Source: Portulaca oleracea (taxonomy: Eukaryota > Streptophyta > Magnoliopsida > Caryophyllales > Portulacaceae). From it: a stretch of 64,000 nucleotides of DNA. The notes under the pieces are model-generated. The model had not been told where the DNA came from, searched no databases, and worked only from the letters and a program-made list of their open reading frames with translations. Position numbers and translations under genes: made by a program. This document shows, one piece after another, positions 12,501 through 26,800 of this stretch; within the stretch, counting starts at the first letter, position 1; every line of letters begins with the position of its first letter. Location: assembly GCA_029582165.1 (NCBI GenBank), contig CM055877.1:43101249-43165248 (forward strand). Direction: 5' to 3'.

Positions 12501-15500
12501 TCCGAAGTGCAAGCTTGTGCTTCACGCACATGGAGTACACAAAGGCAAGTAAACTATATGTACACAAAAAGAGAGCTCGAATTGCTGAAATAGCTAAAGA
12601 ACAAAATGAATGAAAGTGAATAGCTCTGAAAAAGTAGAATAATCTGTGGGTGGGGGTGGGGGTGGGGTGGGGGGGAGGGGGGGAGAGGCTAGGGTAAGTC
12701 AAGTAATGCTTTGGTTTAAATCAAAGGCATGACAGAGCGCTCTGGAATGTGCTTCACTTTAACATGCTGAAGTACTCCCAACTGTGATCTACACTGCGCT
12801 TGGAGCGCACTTTTTAGACTTAGATCCAGTGTCCTAAATTATTTTTTTTCCAAGGTAGGTCTGACACATGGATATATTCCTGTACCTAAGTCCGAGTAAC
12901 ACAGACTTTGATCACAACATAAATAAGCTGCTTTAGCTCGCCTCTCTTTTTCATCATATTTCCCTTCGCTGTTGTCATTTGTTAAGTTCTTTAATTTGAC
13001 GACCTTCTCTTATCCTGTCGTGCTTAATTTTCTGCTTGTTCTAAGAATTTTCTTGGGCGGGGGTGTTGGTTATGGTAGCTTAAATTCATGCCGTTCTTGC
13101 TATTTTGGTGATATACTGTGTGCTGGTGCTGGATGATTCACATTTGAGACTCTACTCTCTAATGTTTACACCTATTTTGTTCATGGAATTTACCTTAATG
13201 TTTCTAGTGTGTTATTTATCATACTTATACTTCCCAAATTCTGCAGCAAGAATTGCTGTTAGATGGTGCACGGCATTTTGATGTGGATGATTCAGGTCAG
13301 GTTTTGATTGTTGCTCGAAGACCTGCTAGGATTGGTGGTCCACATATTCTTACTAAAGTATTTTCCTATCTTCTACTGATTTCACCATTTCAGACTCAAG
13401 TTTTTGAGACTCACATCTCTACTGTTATTCTGCAGATGAGTCTTTTTTCCCCTCAGGAGCAGGATAATATACAGCTTCCTTCGACTATCAAAGCAGTGAG
13501 GGATCTCCATGTCTCTCCATGGAGTAGACTTGCACTGTTGGCTTCAATGGGGAAGAAGTTATCACTTGTAAGGTATGCTTCTTAAAATCTCAACTTCTGT
13601 CCTGTATGGTTACTTACCCCCCGGATCTCTCATTGTCCGGATTCTAATTAGCTCCTTTTCATTATTTTGTATTTCCTTCCAGCATGGAAAGCAACAATAC
13701 TGTTCTCGAGTATGATTTACCGGTACAACTTCTGATCTTATTTCTTCTTTCCATGTAATCACCTTGCAAGGAAGCATCCTCATATTATTAATGGACCATG
13801 TTATGTGACCTCTAGAGTTTTAGGCACATATGTTTGCCATCAACTTGCTCAAACAGTCAAACTTGTGTCCTGATACTTCTTGTTGTGATTCTCATACAAC
13901 AGGTTCTAACTCCTTTTGTTTGAGAAATTACACGTGCCGGGGAGTCGGGAATCAACCTTTTTGATGGGGTTCGGGTTGGGTCAGTTCAAGTTTTGAGTCG
14001 TGTTGGTTTTGAAATGGTTTGGGATTGTTTGGCTTGAGTTCGGGTCTCAACTCAATTTTGCCAAGTATATATGAAATTGATCATCCGATTTATATGTTGA
14101 TTGAAAAATACATTTATAAAGCGTGATAGAGTATTGGAGACCGAGAAACACCAAGTGACGATGCTGATCTTTGATTGCTAGAGTTATGTGTTGCGCATTT
14201 TGTTCAACTAGAGGTGGGGATTGGGGACTCCGCCATTGGGTTGTGTCATGTCGTCCCCCAAGACATGTTCCATTTTCGTCACCTCCCTTTTCGTCTTCAT
14301 ATGTACTCTCCTTGTTGAGAGTTTGTTTTGCCTCTAATTCATACCGTAGTTTGATTTTTTTCCTCTCTATTTCTCTTAATTTTTTTTTTTTGGGGGGGGG
14401 GGGGGGGTTGGGGGGCAGGGGGGTGGGGGGTGTCTTCTAGGAGCTTGTGCTATGTGCATCTCTGAGCTATCTTATGTCATGGTTTTTGTTTTTCACCTTT
14501 TCTAATATACTTGTTAGTATGAGAGGCATATATGAAGTAATTTTCCTATTTTAGCAGTTTTTTCTTTTTTTTTCTTTCTTATTTAATTTTTTGTTTGAAG
14601 TAAAAAACTTATGAACAAAAATTAGCCTATATTCTATAAAGTGTTTTGTAGAAAGTCGAAAATTTTGAATAAATGAAGGAAGAAGAATCGGAAAATGTAG
14701 AGAGAGAATTGTGGAGGTGCAGATTGTATTTCTTGATAGTAATTGTCTGTCGTTGAAAGTATTTTTGTGGTTTTAAGTCTGGTTTATTTGTCGTATCCAC
14801 TTGGAGTCGGTTTTCAGATTTTAAGTCCTAATTCAAGTGTTTAAGTTAATCAAATTTAAAGCCTAATCTGAGGGATTGAATTAACTAATCTAAGTGACAG
14901 GGCCGCAAGCGCACGGGTACCATGTAGCACGTTAAGGTCGATCCCACAGGGACTTAGTCTAGTAACGCGATGAACTAGCCATCTACTTAATTGCTAAGCC
15001 AATCGGGTTCTTGACATTTTTGCAGGTTTCTAATAAACTAATTAAGACTAAAGCAGACAAAAAGAGTTGAGTCCGGGGTAATTCAATGGATGGAGACTTC
15101 TAGGGTTTACTCACCTAACAAAAGGGTCTGATAAACAGGTCAAAGCTTGTGCAAAGAATTTCTTAAACGAATCAAGAATCGATAACCTCTTAGTCCTATC
15201 GCTCTTTTGATGCTAAATAGAACTATTCTAAACAACCTAATTCACAACTTTCGTATGCTCTTTAGGTTAAACAGAATTGAAGGTCTTAAAAGTCAGGTTA
15301 TCTAATTGATTCCCTAGTTTACTACTCTTTTCTCAAATTTCGCAAGCCTAGGTATACAGGCTGGTAGTCAGATTACCCTAATTCACCTTTCGGTACTTCT
15401 CAGGTTAATCTCAGAATTACAAGAATTCAAGGCCTTAAGAACACTTATAAGCATGAAAAACACAACGTTCTATTGATTCAATCAAGAATTCAAGCACAAA

Positions 15501-17809
15501 CTAATAACATTCTAATCAAACACCATAGTTTCAGTTCATAAAACCCTAGAAAGAACGAAATCTACTCACGAATAGACATTGAAAACAAGAAATGCGTTCT
15601 AAACATGATAATCAATTCTAGAAACTAAGAAAGAAATGCGAAAAGAGTATAGCAAACACTGAGGCAGATTCCGTAGAGTCTCTCGATGTCCGAGCGGAAA
15701 TTACTTCACAAGTGTTGCGCTTTTCCTCTCGAATCTCAATTCTTGGTAATCTTCGAACCGATTCTCGATGGATGGAGGTATTTTGTGATGGAAATACTGA
15801 AGAACTCTCTCCTTTCTGCTGGGAATAACTGATGATCGACGTTTCTTTTCTCCTCCTTTTATTTCCGCGAAAATAACCGTCACTGTGCAAAGCCAGCAGC
15901 CACCACGGGCAGCCTGTGGTGGGCGCTGCCTGGCGCTTCTTTGGTCGGTTCTTCCTGAAATTTATACCACGGTTTGATCAACAGTGGTTGATACTCGTGG
16001 TGCTCTTGGTCTTGCCAGATTTGCTCCTAAAGTCAGCTTTTTGCTCCTGAATCTGCAATTTCACACCAAAATGCAAAGACCAAGCGTAAAATAGAGAAAT
16101 GGGAAAGGATTATATACATTTTTGGCCTAAATCTACCATGATTATGACTCTAAAACACCTAGAAATAAGTGCAAATAATGCACTTATCACTAAGTTTATT
16201 TATTAACAACCTAAACTAATTTTTTTCTGACCAAGTGAGATGAGATAATAACCCAAATCAAATCAATAAAAACTAACATTCATTCATTGACTACCTTGAG
16301 TAAACTTAAACTTTAAGAAACTAAATTAAAATAACAAGACCCTGATGACCTTAACCCAAAACTGACCTAAACCAATGTTAATACCCCTAGAGAAATCACT
16401 ATGATTGGACCTTAACCCTAAAAACCTTGATTCAACAAAACTACCTTACCATCCTAATCCTAATCTCATGACCCCATCTTTGACCTACTAAGAGATTGTT
16501 GATTCAACCTAGCATGATTGTGACTCAACTAATTACTAACCCAACTCACTGCCCAGACTGTCCTAATATTTTAAACATATAACCCATCAAAAAGACCTAA
16601 AACCTAGACACTACTATTAACATCTTTGACCAAATAACAAAAAGAAAGCAAAATGAAATACTATCACTACTGCTGCATACCGAGGACCGAAACAAAGGGG
16701 AACGAAAAAGGGATAAGAGAAAGGAAACATAGAAGCAAGAAACAGGGAAGACACGACGAACAGGAAATTAAGGCCATTTTCGGCCTTCAATCAGTACTCA
16801 GTAGAACCCGAGAAAACAAAGTCGAGACCCAGAACATGATTCAGACGAACACCAAACCTCGACCTAGCAAATTCGACATCAAACCCAAAAATTTCAAAGG
16901 CAACTAAACCCAGAATATTACAATCCCAAAATCAAACAGGTCCGAAGCACAAACCATCAAAACGCACACATCCTAGAATCGTAATAGTAATCCCAAAATC
17001 AGTTCACACCGACACAAGAACTAAACATCAAAAACCTAGCTACTCATGAAATCGAACCCAGGATCGTGAATCAGTCTATACCAATATTTTAATAACTACC
17101 CAGAAAACCGAGAAAGAGAAAACAGAAAATCAGATCGAGAGAGAGAGAGAGAGAGAAAAAGAACATGCAAATACCCAAGAGTGTCAAACACCAAAAAAAA
17201 TTCACAAACCCAAATCATGCAACACAAATTAATAATAATGCAAAAACGAGAATCATGTAATTCTTGCGAGATTTCATCAACAAACATTATCAAAAATTTG
17301 AGTACAAGAATTACCTCATGAAGTTTGCAAAAAAAAAAAAAACCGGCGAAAATTAAATCTACCCTAAAATATAAACCTAGATCTAATTCGAAAACAGCAA
17401 ACTAACCCTACCAATTTGAGTGGCGGGACATCACCCCCAAATTGTCCTCCCCTTGAATCTGCCTTCAAACTTCGCTTTTATACTCAATCTTTTCCTTCGT
17501 GCCCTCCAAGCCTCAAATCAGAGCCCTTGGTTTCTGCACAATTGAATGGTCTTGATTTGACTTCTAGAAGCCTCCTTGCATCGATCTGGCAGAGAGAAAG
17601 GGTTAGAATGAGGTGGTGTGTGGAAATGGTGAGGTCGGGTAAGAATCAAAGGAGAGAGAAGTGAGATGAAGATGATGATGGAGGGTGTTTTCGGTGTTGA
17701 GATTTGAGAATTAGAGAGATGAGAGGAGTTTGAGATGGAAGATGGAGGGTGAGGATTGAGAGAAGAGGGAGAGACGGTGAGTTCGGTGGTTTTGTTGTAG
17801 AGAGCAGAA

Positions 17810-17854
<45 letters not shown>

Positions 17855-20800
17855 GGTGTGATATGAGAAAGCGAGAGAATGAAAAATGAAAAGGGAAAAC
17901 GAAACTCAGAGAAAAAGGGGGCGGATGATGGTATAGATTAGGGTTTGAGTAGGGGATCCGGGTAGAGGTCACGGGTAGGTGGGTCGGTCGGGTATGGATA
18001 TTTGGGTAGGAGATGAGTTAGGAAGGGGTTGGGCTGGACAGATTGGGCCGAGATGAAAGAAGTGGGTTGGGGACGAAAGAAAACGTTGGGTTTGGTTTAT
18101 TTTTTTTTCATTTTTTTCTTTTTATAATTAGGAAAATAAAACAAAATAAAAGGGATACTCGAAGAACAAAAACCTGATTTTATCCTGACTTTATGACATT
18201 TTTACTTCATTAAACCTAAATATTGAGAAATTCTAAAATAAAAGGAAAATAAACAAATCTAAGTTAAAAATACCAAATTTGTTATTAAAAACGAATTAAA
18301 AGCCCAGATTATGAGGGGTAAAAGTGACAGATTTTTGTATCGAACATCTACAAAACCTGAAATACAGGTGTTCTCCCATGCCTTCGTAACAAACTGTAAC
18401 AATTGCTCCATCTTGAAAAGCTTCTTTCTTGGCTCTAAATTGAAATGTGGGTATTTTCAATGTCTGAGTCAAGCTTGCAAGTTGCTTCTTCCTTGGAGGT
18501 ATTGGGCTAGTAAACCAAGAAATACACATATGCACCCATACCCTTCATCCTAGGCCTCCTAGCCAAAATAGCTATTGGTTCACTTAGAAACAAACCCTAG
18601 TGATTTATTGGAGGAAGTAAGCTTTGCACCTTGTGACTACCAACATGGTTCTTCAAAAGTGATGTATGAAAAATAGGTTGTCTTGCTTTCTTTAGGTTAA
18701 TTTTTAAGCTACATAGCCTACCCTAGCAAGCATAGGAAAAGGGTCTAAAACATGTAAACCTCATCTTCTAGTTGTTTTGAGCCTTATAAAGTGTTGTCTA
18801 TAAGGAAGTATCTTGACATAAGGTGAATCAACTGGTTCCAAAGATCATTCATTTATACACTTATACATATCAGCTTGGTGTTTCATTCTCTGCTGTCCTC
18901 TACTCAAATGGTTGGTGAAAAACTTAACGCACTCCTATCTAGCTTTGAGGCTTCTATCACTGTCTCCACTATGGTGCCACCAGCCAAAGAAGGATGCACG
19001 TTATAGGAGGTTGACCATCAACCACTTCATATGGGGTAAGACCATCAACTAATTTGATTTGTACCACCATTCAACCAGTGGCAACCTCAAACGCCAATCT
19101 TCTCTCCAATCATACAACAAAGATATCCATCCAAGCATTTGTTGACCACTTGCTTAAGCCTGATTCGGACAATGGATTACTGAATGACCCACATTCAAAC
19201 CTTGACAACACAATAATTTTGTGATTATCCCATGTAGGCTAAACCCCTTCTCCTTGGATTTGCATTTGTACACCCATCCATTCACATTTTCAACTGCAAA
19301 ATGTTGTTTGCATTTGTACAATCATCCATTCACATTTTCCCCATCAAATTTCATAAAGTCAATCCTAGATAGACGCGATAGAGGATTAACATTATTGCTT
19401 AAATCTTTGATGCAAATGAACAATTGCATTGCTTGCACACTAAGGCTTGTGACAAGCTCCCTTAACTAACCCATCGTTCAGACAATGGGTCGCTTTCGGC
19501 AAGATGTTTTGATGTAGTTACCATCCCCGTCAATAGTTTTTGTCTTCACGGGGTTTACTACTAGAAGTCCATCTCTGCAACTCTTGAGGTAAATAGTGGT
19601 GATAGGATCATCTTTTGGCGTGATGTTGGTGTGGTCACCATCCTCTTCAAGAATGATTCTTGATTCTTTATAGGAAAGAAATCAATGGATTTTCTAGGAC
19701 AAAACTTGGTCCATTAGTGATTTCCAAGCTCTACTTTGTGAGAATGTTGTGTAGTTGGAGTGTAATGGTTTAGGGCTGTAGGATTTTTTTTTTTTTTTTT
19801 TGGATTTTGCAGATGACATTATTGATGAAAGCTTGAGGACTTGAGTGTTTTTAAACTCCCCACCCTCCCGAAGCATAAGTCTCTCATGTGTCTTCATAAG
19901 AATAGCATAGTCTTTATTTGCTGTGTAAAACAATGGAAATATAGGATTTAGTTCTACTTATTTCATCCACTATTCCTGTCATCGTCGTGAGTCGTTTAAA
20001 CAAGATGAGATTTCTTTGGTGCAATGATTTAATAGTGGTTTTCACTGGTCAATTGGGACGATACTTGTCGTCCTAAGTTTGAGGGAGGTCATGGTGTTAG
20101 ACCACTACCTGTGATGAATGAAAGCTTTAAAGTCTAAGTGGTTGTGGAGGTTCGCAAAGGAGGATGATTCTTTGTGGAAGAAAGTGATTAAGGATTAGAA
20201 TGGAGTTAATGGTCTGGGATGGTGGAATTAGAAGAGTTTTAGGCCTCATGGTGTTTACTACTAGAAGTCCATCTTTTCAACTGTTGAGTAGTGCAAAACC
20301 CTAGTACATTTTGAGGTCAAGAGTGGTGCTAGGATCTTCTTCTAGCATGATGTTAGGTGTGGTGACCATCCTCTTCAAGAATGATTCCCGATTCTTTATA
20401 GGAATACTAAGGTAAAGGTGCGACGATTCAACAAATCGCCTCATGAAATGGAGACTTTATCCTTTGGAATTTGACTTTCCTAAGATCTCTTGATAATTAG
20501 GAGCAGGATAACGTTTGTGGTCTATTGGACTTATTGGCTTAGAGGGTGTTGTTGCATGAGGGTAAATGATGAGATTGTTTGGCCTCATGAGTTTAAATAG
20601 TCTTTCACCATTGGGAGCTTTTGCAGTATTCTTGGTGGTGAGTAGAATGGAGTGGAGTTCCCTACAAAGTCCATTTGGAATTGTAAGGCTCCCACTAAAG
20701 CTTGCTTCTTTGCTTGGACCACCACCAAAGGGAAGATACCAACAGAGGACGTGCTGAAACAAATGGATTTTGCAGGACAAAACTTGGTCCATTAATGATT

Positions 20801-23800
20801 TCAAGCTCTATTTTGTGTATGTTGTATTCTTAAGGGCTATAGAAACTTTATTTTTTTGGATTTTACTGATAATATTATTAATGAGTGGTTGAGGACTTGA
20901 GTGTTTTTAAACGAACAAACACACAAAAAAACCGTCCTCTCATGTGGTGGTCTTTTTAAATACGTGACATCCCCTTGGTGGTGTGTTTGCAATATATCTT
21001 GTAGATGGTCATAATCCTAGCCAAGGTTGTACTTAGTACATATCATTTTAAACACATGATCTTGGTTATTGACATTGTGTGATGATGAGATCCCACAATT
21101 TCAAATTACCCTTTTGCTTCCCCTTCTAACTCAGATTTGAAAAATTGTCTGTCTAATTTCAATGCCGAGTTGTTTATGCCGAGTTTTAAGTTTATGTTTG
21201 ATTTCTTAGGCAGCTGCTTGGTCATGCTCGTGGGATGTCAACTGTTCACATTTTGTTTATGCCGGACTGCAGGTGCTGCCATTTCCTCAATATTTTTTAT
21301 GTTTGATTCAGTGCAATTCATTACTCTCAATGTCTAATTATTGTCAACTTTGATTTTTGATAAAGATAAAGAAAAGAAAAAAAAGGAGTTTTGTTAACCA
21401 TTGCCCGAAATCTCAAGGCAATAACTAAGATCAATAAATATAAGCTCAATCATAAAATTAAGTACAATAGTAATTGTGACATTAGTAAACGAATCTCACA
21501 TTTTCCAAAGTCATCATTACATGCTCAACGCCTCAGCGATAGTTATTAAAACCCCGATTGAGATCTATGACCCGACGATTTTACGATCAAAAAACACTCC
21601 TTCGATCCAACTCTTGTTATAATTTTAAAGTAGTTAGGATCTCACAATCTTGCTTTGTCGGACATCATTTGTTAGAATCACAATATGATTTTACGATCTT
21701 ACGATGGGATCCACAATCCTACATGAATTTGATAATATTTGCGCACATTATCAGCTTTAAAATTGTCGTAACAATATAAATTTTGTTTAAATTTATCCAC
21801 TGAAACACAATTTAACGTATTGCTTCATTTTTGTAACTATTTGTTAAGATTCAAACTTTTATAGAACTTTTTTTGCTATTTGCCAAATGCATTAGAATTT
21901 AACGATCCTCGATTCGATTCACCCATTTTGATTCTAACCCCATCAATCCTAACTAGGATATGGATTCTGACATTGGCCTCAATCATGGAAATTACCAACA
22001 CATCAACAGTAGCCAATGCCAAACCACCGCTCCATCTCCAGTTTAGGTGGTCTGAGGCACTTAAAATAATTGTCCGCTTTCACCAATCCACCACTACTTT
22101 CAATTTAACCTAATGCGGAAAACAAAGTATGACCATGGAAGAACAGAGAAAGTAATCAAATTCAGATCAATCATGCTCCCTGATGTGACCAAATAGAGCC
22201 ACCATGCTCATTTAGGCCGGCTTCGCTGGGGACATGAATGAGACCACCACGAACTCCATGCCAAACTTTGTTATAGGAGACATGAATGAGGGTCTTGGGT
22301 GGCCCCCTTCGCAGACTATGATGGTGAGTGCTGAGCCCCAATTTAATGCATTTGAAGATATTCCTTATAGAAAACCTTAAGCTTGAAGCTCTAGGTGCTT
22401 GATTGAGATGGTTGTTGGCTTTGCAGTGGGCTTATATAATGGAAAATATTAAATGAGGTAGAAGATGTAGCTGCTTGGAGGGGAGAACAATTAAAGAGAT
22501 GGAATGGAGTAGGGAGAAATGGAGAATGGTGTTTGAGAATAGAATGAGAAACAAGGTTGATTGGTGGACCGATATTTGTTCAACAAATAGTTCAGCGGAT
22601 AAGGCCATTGGTGTAGTGATGTAGGACAAACATGGTTGATTTGGTGGTGTTGGTTGAACAAGGATTGAAACTGCATGCCTGCTTGTGAGTCCTAGATGTG
22701 TAAATGAGGCGATATGTACCTTTCTAGGCTTGGTTAAACTACAATAAAATGTAGAGCATATTGGCCATCCAAATCCTTTTTTTTCCTTAAAAGTTTAAGA
22801 TACAATCAACATTCATGGATATAGTGGAAAATTCAACACTCTCAAGGCGTATAAAGCCCACTTGGACTGTTGGCCAATAAGTTTTAGGCCCATATCTCTA
22901 CCTTAAGTAATGCCATGCCAAGTGCCAAGTTTCTTCATACAAGTTTTCCAGGCAATTCCATAGCTTAGATTTGCATCATTAGAAGCTTCATATATAGGAT
23001 GATTTGAGTATTATTCCCTCTGTCCCAAAATATTCATCCACTATTTATTTTTTAGATGTCCCAAATTGATATCCCTTTTCTAAAATGAAAACTTTTATTT
23101 CATTAAGGTTCCTAAAATACTGCTAGTTTGAATTTGAAATAGTATTTATATAAGGGAGGAAAAGAACAGAAAGTACTTTAAATTTAGATCTAAGGGTATT
23201 CTTGGTACTTTGTGCTTAATGGAGATTAATCTGTTGTTTTGTTTTTCCTCAAAACAATTGCCAGTGGACAATTATTTTGGAACGGATGGAGTAATATTTT
23301 ATAACTAATTAGTGTCATCCATCTTATCTGTACTCAAAATGTTAGATTATAGATACTTAGAGTGTGTTTGGCCGGGGGGGGGGGGGGGGGGGGGGGGGGC
23401 AAATTTTTTTGTAAAATATTTTCCCAATTTTCTAGTGTTTGGTAAAAAAAAAAAGTTTAGAAAATCGTTTCTAAAGAAACTTATTTTCCTCTAAAGGAAG
23501 GAAATTGACTTCCTTTGTTCAACCTAGAAAAATCATTTTCCACCATTGATTGTTGGATCGATTTTCACTACTAACTCTAACTAAAATTTGAGGCCGAAAT
23601 TTAACATTAACCGTTTTGCTCGAAATTTTGTAACACGATAGAATTGATTAAAAAAACCTCAAATATAAATTTTTAGCTCAAAGTATTTTTATTTGATAAC
23701 ATTTATCACGATATATACCATATCATAAGTTTTTGCCGCTAAAACTAGCTGAAACTTTTAAAAATTCAAACTGAACTGTTTGAATCGAAACTTTATGATT

Positions 23801-26800
23801 TGATAGTATGAACTAAGAAAAGCTTAAATATAAATTTTGAGCTCCAAATATTTTCATTTGTAACATATATCGCCACTTTTGTCGACATTTTTTTGCGGTT
23901 AAATATGACTGAAATTTAAGAGCAAAATTCAATTTTCTCTATCTGTCTCGAAAATTTACAATACGATAGAAGTGATTAAAAAAAGCTCAAATATGAATTT
24001 TGAGCTCCAAATATTTTCATTTGTAACATATATCGCCACTTTTGTCGACATTTTTTTGCGGTTAAATATGATTGAAACTTAAAAGCAAAATTCAATTTTA
24101 TCGGTTTGTCATGAAACTTTACAACACGATAGAAATGATTAAGAAAATCTCGAATATGAATTTTGAGCTTCAAATATTTTCATTTGTAACATATATTGCT
24201 ACTTATATCGACATATATAGTCATTTTCCGAAAAGTCATTTGTCTCCTACCAAACAAGGGAAAATTTGGCATGGAAAACCATTTTCCTTGGAAAACCATT
24301 TCTCATGGAAAACAATTTCCTAAGAAATCATTTTCCTCTCAACCAAACACACCCTTAGTATAATATATTTTCTTTCAACATTAATTAGTTTCTATTTCTT
24401 TTGTTGAAAAGTAAAGTAATCTGTTTTTTTTTTTTTTTGTTTAAGGTTAAAAATAGAAGAATTTGTCTCTATCTTAGATTAAAAAAGTGTGAGGTGAAAA
24501 AAGGAGCACAAGTCCGTGAGGTAGAAAGCACAAAGCACAGAGAGAAGGCGGACGCTTCACGCATGTGAGGCGCATCAAAGCGTTGTTTTGTCCCAACTAC
24601 ATTTTCATGCAATAAGCTCAAGGGAATCGAATAATAGAAGACACAAGTAATACGACAAAAAATCACGCAAATCGTCTTTAACATAAGATGTAACACCGAA
24701 ATTTTCTTCTAAAGAAATAAAGGAGCATAGTCGCGAGAGAAGAGAGGAAGTTGGGGAGTCACGAAGTCTAGGGTTTCCTCATTGCCTAGAAGGGGAATTT
24801 AAAAATACAGTAAACATTTCATATCTTTTTATGAGCTGAACAGTAAAAGCTCCATAATGCGCAATAGGTTCAGAGGGGATGAGGCGCATGCTTTGTGGGC
24901 TATAGCACAAGAGGCGTGCACTTTTTAAAACTAAGGTATCTACCTTATTGATTCACATTTGATTTACTGTTACTTTATCTCTATCTACACATTTTAATCA
25001 ATCTTGTGCTATATAATAAACTAAAATCACTTCATAATGATGTATGAAACCTATATACTCGTCAATTGTTACTCTTTAACAAGATATGATACGAGTACAA
25101 ACACACTCTATCAAGTTCTCTCTAAATATTCTTATTAAAATACCTGATATTGTCTTGTTCTTCATCAAAACATAAGCAATGAAAGAAGGTTTAGAAACAT
25201 AGAATTCCCCAATTCTTCTACACAAAATTGTTTAAAAATCAGAGGCTAATAGAAACGAGGATTTAATAACATTTAAACTTCAAAATTAAGTGGTACAACA
25301 AAGGAAAAGTAAATGATGCATATGGTAAAGGGGAAGCAAATATAGCACAGAAAAAGGAAAAGTAAATCAAAGCAAATAAGTTGCAATCCTAGACTTTTTT
25401 CGAGAAAAAAAAAGGAAGGTAAAGGGAAAGAAAATATAGCACAAAAAATAATAAGCTACTTAAAATGAAGGGAAATTGGAATCTAATAATACGAACTTTT
25501 GGCCATATAAGATTAAATAATACGAACTTTTGCTTAGGTGATAAATAATATGAACTTTAACCTCATGTTGCTCTCAACAGTACGTCACCGAGTTAAGTTG
25601 AACTTAACTCGACGGTGGATGACGTGGCGGTGGAGAAGGTGTGACTGGGCTTGAGTTTTGGGGGGTTCGTCACACCTTCTCCACCGCCACGTCATCCACC
25701 GTCGAGTTAAGTTCAACTTAACTCGGTGGCGTACTGTTCAAAGCAATATGGGGTTAAAGTTTGTATTATTTATCACCAAATCAAAAGTTCGTATTATTTA
25801 GTCTTATATGGCCAAAAGTTTGTATCGTTAGAATCCAATTTCCCTAAAATGAAAGCCAACTTAAATATGGCTAGTCTAGAATTGGGCGAAGCGGAAGTCC
25901 CAGCCTAACTCAGAGCCGACGAACCATATGTTGGGGATTAGCCGGACCTGGTAATGTGAGTAGATCCTGCTTAGCCGAAGAGGGAATACTCTGTCTTTAC
26001 CTCAGCCACTCATAGAAGAGGAAGGGAAGTTAAAACTCTCACTACTTTGTCTGGGGTTCCCTGTTCTGTTAATATGTTATTTCTAGAATTACTAAGAGGC
26101 CCGGATCGGGAGTTCGATATAGACGTATTAGCACTCACTCTTAAAGCTACAGCAAAGTCTTGATATTTAGACTTAGGCGCCTTTACTTGAGAGATTCCTC
26201 CAATCCCGTCCGCCTAAAGGATTGGCATAAAGGCCAGGAAGTTAGAATCTTTCTCTATTGTTGCATATGATAATCTAGATAAATGGAAAGCAAATATCAA
26301 ATAAAAAACCAACAGTAATGGGTCTCCTATAAGTGAGTGTATCATGAATTAGAAGCATACTAACTAATGTCAAAAAAAGAGTACCTCTACTGTGTTTGAA
26401 CGTCTAATGTTGTATTTGTGAATTTTAGACGCTCACCAATTGTGTTACGGAGTCACAAATGGGTACTAGCATAAACTACAACCTAATCATACATATCAGT
26501 TCGCCAGGGCCCCTGCTGCCCCCTGTAGTTGTGACCTTCGCCAGCGCCATGACTGCTATGACCTCGCCAGAAACCACCATAATCATCTTGTCTGTTTTCT
26601 TTCTCCTCTAAAACCTAAAATGTTGGTGAATATTTATGGACGTGTTTTAGGGTAGACGGGGTTGAGTTAGAAAGCAGCATAGCAAAAAGAGCCTTTTTAT
26701 ATATATATCACTGGGATCCAAAAGGCACATATAAAGTTGTTGGATTGGAAGGAGTATTTTCCAAAAGGATTGAGGAAAACTGGATAGGTAAGACGGGCGA

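Noticed and set aside
14171..14440. 89-codon ORF ending in poly-Gly
   Set aside because: Created by the poly(G) tract within an intron.
16195..18344. LTR ending GTATCGAACA at 18344
   Set aside because: The right end looks LTR-like, but no matching left end or target duplication was found.
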